A stretch of 7,154 nt of DNA from Ramlibacter sp. (GTDB lineage Bacteria; Pseudomonadota; Gammaproteobacteria; Burkholderiales; Burkholderiaceae_C). The number at the start of each line of letters is the position of its first letter. Position 1 is the first letter of the stretch. Below, in pieces: positions 1 to 7,154 of this stretch. The stretch spans positions 1 to 7,154 of the forward strand of contig JAJNBO010000334.1 of assembly GCA_021156245.1 (NCBI GenBank), written 5' to 3'. Below the pieces are notes generated by a model, which saw nothing but the letters and a program-made list of their open reading frames with translations, did not search any database and had not been told where the DNA came from. The position numbers were made by a program, and so were the translations under genes.

Positions 1-162
1 CGCTATGGCCGCGGCGTCGTGGAGGAGGCGAGCGCCACGCAGGTGACGGTGGCCTTCGCCGATCGCTCGCGACGGACCTTCCTGCCGGAGTACGTGCGCC
101 GCGCCAGGGCGCCGCGTGCGGCGACGGCACCCGCCGCGCCGCGACCGGCCGCGGCCGCTTGA
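1..162 (+). CDS. 3' end of a gene: C-terminal beta-barrel (Tudor/SH3-like) tail, possibly of a helicase
   Basis: Frame 1 is open from the first base to a TGA at 160-162, giving 53 residues of a protein that starts outside the window. The first part reads RYGRGVVEEASATQVTVAF followed by DRSRRTFLPEYVRR. This is the pattern of a small Tudor/SH3-like barrel (kFGxGxV...vtVxFxdgxxrtFlxxyv) found at the C-termini of UvrD/PcrA- and RecQ-type helicases. After it come about 18 Ala/Pro/Arg-rich residues that look disordered. Such tails contribute to nucleic-acid or partner binding. The helicase assignment is an inference from this short piece alone; other proteins carry similar barrels. The next gene begins 19 nt downstream on the same strand, so the two could share a transcript. 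Confidence 0.6.
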   Translation, partial: RYGRGVVEEASATQVTVAFADRSRRTFLPEYVRRARAPRAATAPAAPRPAAAA

Positions 163-181
163 GGTTCGCCGGAGCGGCGTG

Positions 182-928
182 ATGCGGCGTGCTGCGTGGC
201 GAACCGGCCGGGCGCGCCTGGCGGTCATGTCGCTGGCGGTGTCGATGGGCTGCATCGTGGCGTGCACGCCGCGCGCGCCCACTCCACCGCCGTCCGCGAC
301 CATTCCAGGGCCGGCCGTCATTCCCCCCGCGGAAGCACCCGTGCCGCCGGCGCCGTTGACGCCGCCCCCCGCGGTGCCCGAACCCGAGCTCGCCGATGGC
401 CAGCGCGGTCCCCTGCTGTTTGCCCACTGGCGGCTCTCGCATGCCCGCGACGTGGAAACGTTCGAACAGTACCTCGCGCGCGAGCAGGTGGCGGGCGTGG
501 TGCCCACGTACCAGTTGCTGCGCAGTGCATCGATGTGGAAGGAATGCAAGGCGGACCCGTTCGAAGTGCCGCCGCTCGCCGTGTGGTCCGAGGTCCGCGA
601 GGTGCTGGTGCTGCTGCGTGAATTGCGGCGGGAGCAGGTGCTCACCGCGTTCGAGGTGGTGTCCGCCTATCGCGGGCCGGCGCTGAATCGCTGCGCCGGC
701 GGGGCGCCCGGCAGCTCGCACCAGGTCTTCGCCGTGGACATTGCACCCGTCGCCGAGGCGGATGGCATCCGCCTGTGCAGCTTCTGGCGTGACCACGGTC
801 GCCAGTGGAACATGGGCGTCAGCCGCTATCCGAGCGGCCGCATCCACATCGACCGCAGCGGCTTTCGCACGTGGGGCGCAAGCCACAAAAGGGGGAGCAG
901 CTACTGCATTGCCCTCGCGGACCGTTAA
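182..928 (+). CDS. Lipoprotein of the peptidase M15 (DUF882/MepK-like) family, predicted murein hydrolase
   Basis: This 248-residue protein is a predicted zinc peptidase acting on peptidoglycan cross-links in the periplasm. The N-terminus has an Arg-rich n-region, a hydrophobic stretch (about 12-27) and a lipobox IVAC with Cys28 as the lipidation site. Residues 30-68 are very Pro/Ala-rich and probably form a flexible tether. The catalytic domain fills the C-terminal half: SAYRGPALNR (161-170), then SSH with His180, AVDI with Asp186, and YPSGRIHID with His222. These match the HxxxxxD...H zinc ligands of the M15_3/DUF882 families, to which E. coli MepK (YcbK) belongs. The ATG at 182 is chosen because GGAG lies at 171-174, 7 nt upstream, and because it puts the signal peptide at the N-terminus. 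A GTG at 116 in the same frame would add 22 Arg-rich residues overlapping the previous gene and is unlikely. Family and ligands are read from the sequence; the exact bond cut is unknown. Confidence 0.85.
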   Translation: MRRAAWRTGRARLAVMSLAVSMGCIVACTPRAPTPPPSATIPGPAVIPPAEAPVPPAPLTPPPAVPEPELADGQRGPLLFAHWRLSHARDVETFEQYLAREQVAGVVPTYQLLRSASMWKECKADPFEVPPLAVWSEVREVLVLLRELRREQVLTAFEVVSAYRGPALNRCAGGAPGSSHQVFAVDIAPVAEADGIRLCSFWRDHGRQWNMGVSRYPSGRIHIDRSGFRTWGASHKRGSSYCIALADR

Positions 929-971
929 GAATCTCACGGCTGCGACGGTTCCCTGCCGGCGAACTCCCGCC

Positions 972-994
972 CTTGGTGCCAGAGTGGCCCCAAG
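972..994. promoter_or_regulatory. Imperfect palindrome in the chemoreceptor leader
   Basis: CTTGGTGCC (972-980) and GGCCCCAAG (986-994) form a dyad with 9-nt arms, one mismatch and a 5-nt centre (AGAGT). It ends 18 nt before the chemoreceptor ATG. It could be an operator or a leader hairpin. No clear sigma-28 (FliA) promoter or sigma-54 -24/-12 element is visible in the 84-nt gap 929-1012. The function is unproven. Confidence 0.3.
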
Positions 995-1012
995 TCAGTG
1001 CGGGAAAGCGCC

Positions 1013-2182
1013 ATGAAGAAGCACGTATCGGTCGTCCTGAAACTCAATGCAATGCTCGCGCTGGTCGCCGGCGGCGTGCTGGCGGTCGCCGTGCTCGCAT
1101 GGCGCTGGATCCCGGTGGATGACCGCGTCGACTTTGCCTTGGAAGCCGCCGCGGTGCTGGCTGCCGCCCTGCTGCTGGCCACCATGCTGCGGCTCAGCAT
1201 CCGTGAAGGCATCCTGCGCTCCATCCGCGCTGCCGCCCACGTGATCGGCCGCGTGGCCGAGGGCGACCTGACGGCGCGCGTGCAGGTCCAGGCGCAAGGC
1301 GAAACGCAGAAGATGCTGCAAGGACTGGAGCGAATGACCGGCGACCTGCGCGGTCTGGTCACCGAGGTGGCGCACAGCGCCCAGGCGGTGGCCGCCCGCA
1401 GCGCGCAGATGGCCCAGGGCCACCGCGACCTCTCCGGCCGCACCGAACATCAGGCGAGCACGCTCGAGGAGACGGCGAGTTCGCTGGAAGAACTGACCTC
1501 CACCGTGCAGCACAACGCGGACAACGCCCGCGCCGCGAGCGAGCTCGCGCAGACCGCGTCCAGCGTCGCCCAGCGCGGCGGCCGCGTCGTGGCGGACGTC
1601 GTGAGCACCATGGACGGCATCTCGGCGTCGGCCGCCCGCATCGGCGACATCAGCAGCGTCATCGACGGCATCGCGTTCCAGACCAACCTGCTGGCCCTGA
1701 ATGCGGCGGTGGAAGCCGCGCGTGCCGGCGACCAGGGCCGCGGCTTCGCCGTGGTGGCCGCGGAAGTGCGCACGCTGGCGCAGCGCAGCGCGCAGGCCGC
1801 GCGGGAGATCAAGACGCTGATCGGGGAATCCGTCGAGCGGGTGCAGGCCGGCAGCCGCCTGGTCGGCACCGCCGGCGCCACCATGGAAGAAATCGTCGCC
1901 GCGGTGACGCAGGTCAGCACCTTGATCGCCGAGATCGCCGCTGCCAGCGGCGAACAAAGCGCCGGCATCGGCCAGGTGAACACAGCGATCGGCGAGCTCG
2001 AACACGGCGTGCAGCAGAACGCGGCGCTGGTGCAGGAAACGGCCGAAGCGACGACCGCCCTGGCCGAGCAGGCCAGCGCGCTGTTGCAGCTGGTGGCCCG
2101 CTTCCGCACGCAGGAAGGCACGGAACGGGGGCGCGCCGTCCCGGGCTATCCCGAGGCCGCGCGGCTGCCCCTCCCGGCCTGA
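1013..2182 (+). CDS. Methyl-accepting chemotaxis protein, 36-heptad class, with minimal periplasmic region
   Basis: This is a 389-residue inner-membrane chemoreceptor that would control CheA through CheW. Two hydrophobic segments (about 8-30 and 41-60) are joined by only about 10 residues ([10 protein letters not shown]). A HAMP domain follows (about 62-116), then the signalling coiled coil. The hairpin tip contains [20 protein letters not shown] and ends in [17 protein letters not shown] (219-253), nearly identical to E. coli Tsr/Tar as I recall them. The helices flanking the tip line up with Tsr without gaps, which places it in the 36H class. There is no NWETF-type CheR docking pentapeptide; the C-terminus is a short Arg/Pro/Ala tail. 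Typical receptors of this class are about 500-550 residues because they carry a periplasmic ligand-binding domain, which is absent here. ATG 1013 has a weak GGGAAAG ribosome site at 1002-1008; an in-frame GTG at 998 would add only five residues. The gene converges on the next one with a 16-nt gap. Confidence 0.93.
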   Translation: MKKHVSVVLKLNAMLALVAGGVLAVAVLAWRWIPVDDRVDFALEAAAVLAAALLLATMLRLSIREGILRSIRAAAHVIGRVAEGDLTARVQVQAQGETQKMLQGLERMTGDLRGLVTEVAHSAQAVAARSAQMAQGHRDLSGRTEHQASTLEETASSLEELTSTVQHNADNARAASELAQTASSVAQRGGRVVADVVSTMDGISASAARIGDISSVIDGIAFQTNLLALNAAVEAARAGDQGRGFAVVAAEVRTLAQRSAQAAREIKTLIGESVERVQAGSRLVGTAGATMEEIVAAVTQVSTLIAEIAAASGEQSAGIGQVNTAIGELEHGVQQNAALVQETAEATTALAEQASALLQLVARFRTQEGTERGRAVPGYPEAARLPLPA

Positions 2183-2198
2183 CACGCCTGGCCGGCGG

Positions 2199-2699
2199 TC
2201 AGTTGTTGAACTGCACTTCCTTGTGCTCGCCCATCTTCGGCTTGGTCCCTGTCATCGCGGCCTTGCCCATCTTCAGCAGCTGCAGCAGCTTGTTTTCCTT
2301 GACGTTCCAGTACTCGGCCTCGTCGATGCGCACTTCGACCAGCTCCATGTCCGGGTCTTCCGCGCCACCCGGAAACCAGGCCTTCGCGATGGGGTTGAAC
2401 AGCTCTTTCTTCTTGGCCATGTCTTCCAGGATGCGCGCGGTGCCGGTGACAGAGACCCAGGTGTCTTCGCCAGGGTTCGCGTAAGCCAGGTTGACGTTGC
2501 CGTCCTGCTGGAGGCGGGTGCCCACCTCGCTCTTGCGGGACACGAAGAAGTACAGGCAACCGTCCTCTCCGAGGTCCTTGTTCTGCGTCGTGAGGGGATG
2601 GGAATGCAGCGTCCCGTCGGTATGGCGGTGGGACAGCATGGCGAAGCGCTGGTCCTTGATCAGGTCCCAGAGGATTTCATGGTGCTTGGCGTCGTTCAT
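2199..2699 (-). CDS. General stress protein, pyridoxamine 5'-phosphate oxidase-like (FMN-binding split barrel)
   Basis: This 166-residue cytosolic protein belongs to the PNPOx-like 'general stress protein 26' family (the YdaG type, also known from Xanthomonas). These proteins bind flavin in a split beta-barrel and usually form dimers; their physiological reaction is poorly known. Visible family landmarks are RFAMLSHRHTDGTLHSHPL (18-36, first strands), LYFFVSRKSEVGTRL (49-63, phosphate-binding Arg/Lys/Ser region), NVNLAYANP and WVSVTGTARILED (69-93). The diagnostic AKAWFPGGAEDPDMELVEV (105-123) and AEYWNV (128-133) follow. The ending KEVQFNN is intact at TGA 2199-2201. The start is ATG 2697-2699, which has a strong AAGGAG (2713-2708) 8 nt upstream. 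In-frame ATGs at 2729 and 2753 have no comparable site and would add residues not expected for the family. It is not a true PdxH, which is longer and carries a different C-terminal signature. It lies downstream of a leader with unusual inverted repeats and may also be read from the lipoprotein promoter. Confidence 0.9.
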   Translation of the reverse strand: MNDAKHHEILWDLIKDQRFAMLSHRHTDGTLHSHPLTTQNKDLGEDGCLYFFVSRKSEVGTRLQQDGNVNLAYANPGEDTWVSVTGTARILEDMAKKKELFNPIAKAWFPGGAEDPDMELVEVRIDEAEYWNVKENKLLQLLKMGKAAMTGTKPKMGEHKEVQFNN

Positions 2700-2707
2700 T
2701 GGATGCT

Positions 2708-2713
2708 CTCCTT
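2708..2713 (-). promoter_or_regulatory. Ribosome binding site of the stress protein
   Basis: AAGGAG on the minus strand, 8 nt before the ATG at 2699. It fixes the start of the stress protein in preference to the upstream in-frame ATGs at 2729 and 2753. A second Shine-Dalgarno-like GGAGG lies at 2727-2723 inside a near-repeat (GGAGGCATCC / GGAGAGCATCC) but is too far from the start to serve it. Confidence 0.8.
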
Positions 2714-2737
2714 GTTCGGATGCCTCCATGCTGACCA

Positions 2738-2801
2738 GGCTGTCGTAGAACACGCATCAGGCGTGCGTGCTTGTGCCTGTGCGGGATGGCCTACGACAGC
2801 C
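2738..2801. repeat. 11-bp perfect inverted repeat with 42-nt spacer
   Basis: GGCTGTCGTAG at 2738-2748 is exactly complementary to CTACGACAGCC at 2791-2801. In the transcript of the minus-strand stress gene it would form a long-range stem in the leader, ending about 38 nt before the start codon. The right arm overlaps the neighbouring hairpin (2781-2808) by 3 nt and occupies its loop, so the two stems compete. This may be regulatory or a remnant of a dispersed repeat. Confidence 0.55.
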
Positions 2802-2808
2802 ATCCCGC
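2781..2808. repeat. 10-bp perfect hairpin with 8-nt loop
   Basis: GCGGGATGGC (2781-2790) and GCCATCCCGC (2799-2808) are exact reverse complements around the loop CTACGACA. The structure sits between the lipoprotein and stress genes, both transcribed leftward. It has no T-run on either side, so it is not a standard intrinsic terminator. It shares 2805-2808 with the GC-rich hairpin beside it, so both cannot be fully paired together. Confidence 0.65.
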
Positions 2809-2833
2809 CGGCCCGCGGCGAGCGGGCCGGCGG
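2805..2833 (-). terminator. 12-bp GC-rich hairpin just after the lipoprotein gene
   Basis: CCGCCGGCCCGC (2805-2816) pairs perfectly with GCGGGCCGGCGG (2822-2833) around a 5-nt loop. On the minus strand it begins 6 nt past the lipoprotein stop codon, which is the usual place for a transcription end. No U-tract follows on either strand. It may therefore be a Rho-assisted or 3'-end-stabilising hairpin rather than a classical terminator. The stem is certain; the function is inferred from position. Confidence 0.5.
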
Positions 2834-2839
2834 TGTGAC

Positions 2840-3136
2840 TTAGCGCCAGGGATTGTTCGGGCGCGTATCGCGGCCGTTGCGCACGCCGTCACCGTCGCGG
2901 TCGCGGTCCCAGCGGTTGGCCACGCCGTCGCGGTCCTGGTCGCGGTAGCCGCGGCCATAGTAGCCGCCGTAGTAGCCGCCACCGTAGTAGCCGGTGCCGA
3001 CACCGATGCTCACCGAAGGCTGCGCGTAGCCGTACCCATAGCCCGGGCCGTAGCCGTAGGGATCGCCGTAGGCGGCGCACCCGCCCAGAGCGCCCAGCGT
3101 GGCGACGGCTGCGAGGGAGAGGAGAAGTCTTTTCAT
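2840..3136 (-). CDS. Small Gly/Tyr-rich lipoprotein with calcium-loop (thrombospondin type 3-like) C-terminus
   Basis: This 98-residue predicted outer-membrane or periplasmic lipoprotein has no assigned function. Residues 1-19 are a clear signal peptide (MKRLLLSLAAVATLGALGG) and the lipobox is LGGC with Cys20. Residues 22-64 are almost entirely Gly and Tyr with Pro, Ser and Val (repeated GYG and YYGG units), probably flexible or surface-adhesive. The last third contains two 12-residue acidic loops. In the first, Asp66, Asp68, Asp70 and Gly71 lead to Asp77; in the second, Asp79, Asp81, Asp83 and Gly84 lead to Asp90. Each follows the DxDxDG spacing of EF-hand/TSP3 calcium ligands. The end, RPNNPWR, resembles the proline close of TSP3 repeats. 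ATG 3134-3136 is supported by AAGGGG (3147-3142) 5 nt upstream and by the signal peptide. The two Gs nearest the start could pair in a weak 5-bp hairpin (3139-3143 with 3152-3156). Calcium binding is inferred from motif spacing. Confidence 0.85.
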   Translation of the reverse strand: MKRLLLSLAAVATLGALGGCAAYGDPYGYGPGYGYGYAQPSVSIGVGTGYYGGGYYGGYYGRGYRDQDRDGVANRWDRDRDGDGVRNGRDTRPNNPWR

Positions 3137-3141
3137 GGAAA

Positions 3142-3147
3142 CCCCTT
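3142..3147 (-). promoter_or_regulatory. Ribosome binding site of the small lipoprotein
   Basis: AAGGGG on the minus strand lies 5 nt before the ATG at 3136. Half of it falls in a small possible stem (AAACC/GGTTT) just upstream of the start, which might mildly limit initiation. Confidence 0.55.
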
Positions 3148-3219
3148 GGATGGTTTTTGGACCTGGCCCCGAGTGTGCTCGGCAAGCCGCTGCGGCCGCG
3201 CAAGCACCGGGCGCGATTC

Positions 3220-3282
3220 GCTGTAGGAAGGGTGCGGCACGCATGTAAAGGCGTCGTGTAGCCCGCGCTTCGCCTGCGTCAA
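3220..3282 (-). promoter_or_regulatory. Possible sigma-70 promoter region for the lipoprotein gene
   Basis: The 195-nt gap 3137-3331 separates divergent genes and must hold promoters for both. On the minus strand two weak candidates are visible. One is TTGACG (3282-3277) with TACACG (3260-3255), spacer 16. The other is TTTACA (3249-3244) with TACAGC (3225-3220), spacer 18. The -35 boxes are good and the -10 boxes are poor. I see no convincing promoter for the plus-strand HAD gene and no strong operator palindrome apart from a 5-bp dyad at 3169-3182. Confidence 0.25.
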
Positions 3283-3873
3283 CAACGGTGACCGATCCGT
3301 CGTGGCGGCGTCGAAATGCGGAAAATGCCGCATGCCCATCGCCCCAGCTGCCCCGCCCGTCCGCGCGGTCCTTTTCGACCTCGGCGGCGTGATCCTCTCC
3401 ATCGACTTCGGACGCGCTCTTGCGGCCTGGGCGCCGCATTCGCGCCTCGCGCCCGAGCGTCTGCAGGCGGCGTTCCGATGGGACGAGCCATTCCTGCAGC
3501 ACGAGACGGGCAAGCTGTCCAACGACGGCTATTTCGCCCACGTGCGCCAGGCGCTGGAACTCGACTGCGATGCAGCCACGGTGGAGGCGGGCTTCAATGC
3601 CATCCTGGTGGCGGAAATCGAGGAGACAACGCACCTGGTGGAGCGGCTGCGCAAGCGCGTGCCCTGCTATGCGATCTCCAACACCAACGACGCGCACATG
3701 GCCGAAATGCGCCGGGCGTTCCCCGGCCTGCTGCCCCGGTTCGACCGCGTCTTCGCATCGCACGAGATGGGCCATCGCAAGCCGCAACCGGCGGCCTTCG
3801 AACATGTGCTGCGCGCCATCGGCGTGCCGGCCGGCGAGGTCCTGCTCTTCGACGATCTTCGACCCGCCGTGAG

Positions 3874-6939
<3,066 letters not shown>

Positions 6940-6946
6940 GGGACGT

Positions 6947-7154
6947 TCAACGGGCCAGCGTCGAGGCGCCGAACAGGCTCTGCACGAACTCGACGGCGAG
7001 TTCCGCGGTGCGGTTGCGCACGTCCAGCGCCGGATTGATCTCGACGACGTCGACGGAACCGACGCGCCCCGTGTCCGCGATCATCTCCATGCACAGCTGC
7101 ATCTCGCGATAGGTGGGGCCGCCCCGCACGCCGGTGCCGACGCCGGGCGCCTCC
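6947..7154 (-). CDS. rocF: Arginase, C-terminal part (gene continues beyond the window)
   Basis: The last 68 codons of a leftward gene, ending at TGA 6947-6949. The visible protein begins [17 protein letters not shown] and continues through [35 protein letters not shown] and [12 protein letters not shown]. This matches the C-terminal region of bacterial arginases, which read APG(V/T)GTxVxGGxTYRE, then (F)VEVNPxLDxRNxTAxxAVxLxxSLFG. Arginase hydrolyses L-arginine to ornithine and urea using two Mn ions. The metal-binding His/Asp motifs lie just upstream, outside the window, so activity cannot be judged here. The family is clear; agmatinases end differently and usually lack the NKTA/NRTA segment. 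The kinase gene starts 7 nt downstream, so the two are probably one transcript. Confidence 0.88.
   Translation of the reverse strand, partial: EAPGVGTGVRGGPTYREMQLCMEMIADTGRVGSVDVVEINPALDVRNRTAELAVEFVQSLFGASTLAR

Noticed and set aside
926..960. TAAGAATC after the peptidase stop as a possible flagellar sigma-28 -35 box for the chemoreceptor
   Set aside because: There is no GCCGATAA-like -10 at the right distance, and the match to TAAA is poor.
995..2185. A 396-codon minus-strand frame opposite the chemoreceptor
   Set aside because: It is exactly antisense to a well-conserved chemoreceptor. Its protein is Arg/Gly/His-rich low complexity without motifs, so it is a compositional shadow.
2174..2195. 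A 6-bp dyad (CCGGCC/GGCCGG) between the chemoreceptor and the stress gene as a bidirectional terminator
   Set aside because: The stem is short, overlaps the chemoreceptor stop codon, has a 10-nt loop and no T-run on either side. In such GC-rich DNA it could easily be chance.
2200..2213. CAGTT-GTTG-AACTG hairpin at the 3' end of the stress gene
   Set aside because: Only a 5-bp weak stem lying within the last codons, with no U-tract. It is not enough to call a terminator.
2930..3060. Repeated GTAGCC/GCCGTAGTAG units as a possible tandem repeat or CRISPR-like array
   Set aside because: They are the codons of the Gly/Tyr-rich part of the lipoprotein. Unit length is irregular and there are no spacers, so this is coding low complexity.
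2840..3805. Extending the small lipoprotein upstream to a 321-residue protein starting at 3805
   Set aside because: The last 98 residues begin with a textbook lipoprotein signal peptide and have their own ribosome site. The extra upstream part is antisense to the HAD gene and has no family resemblance.

Overview
The window is GC-rich DNA with tightly packed genes. Gene content and protein style (a PNPOx-fold stress protein, a 36-heptad chemoreceptor, a long GAF/PAS hybrid kinase beside arginase) suggest a betaproteobacterium, most likely of the Burkholderiales/Comamonadaceae type. That placement is an inference from protein resemblance; there is no rRNA or other taxonomic marker here. I see no tRNA, rRNA, CRISPR array, insertion sequence or phage gene.

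Layout. Positions 1-162 (+) are the last 53 codons of a gene entering from the left, with a small beta-barrel tail of the kind found at helicase C-termini. It is followed by a lipoprotein of the M15 metallopeptidase (DUF882/MepK-like) type (182-928, +) and a short methyl-accepting chemotaxis protein (1013-2182, +). Two minus-strand genes face the chemoreceptor: a general-stress FMN-binding protein (2199-2699) and, upstream of it, a small Gly/Tyr-rich lipoprotein with two calcium-loop motifs (2840-3136). Divergent from that lipoprotein is a YihX-like HAD phosphatase (3332-3997, +). Its C-terminus appears broken, because it runs tail-to-tail into a large soluble hybrid histidine kinase (3874-6939, -). 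Only 7 nt upstream of the kinase is the 3' end of an arginase gene (6947-7154, -), which leaves the window on the right.

How the genes fit together. These are mostly independent housekeeping and sensory genes: cell-wall metabolism, chemotaxis, stress response, sugar-phosphate hydrolysis, two-component signalling and arginine breakdown. The only convincing co-transcription is arginase followed by the kinase. The kinase is a self-contained phosphorelay (GAF, three PAS, HisKA, HATPase, REC, HPt), but no DNA-binding or output response regulator is encoded nearby.

The points most worth a second look are: (1) the HAD/kinase junction near 3870, where the phosphatase loses its expected C-terminus; (2) three overlapping, partly mutually exclusive perfect inverted repeats at 2738-2833 in front of the stress gene; (3) a GAF domain in the kinase that appears to lack about 30 central residues; and (4) a chemoreceptor with almost no periplasmic domain. 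I found no clear sign of a previously undescribed defence, mobile or biosynthetic system.
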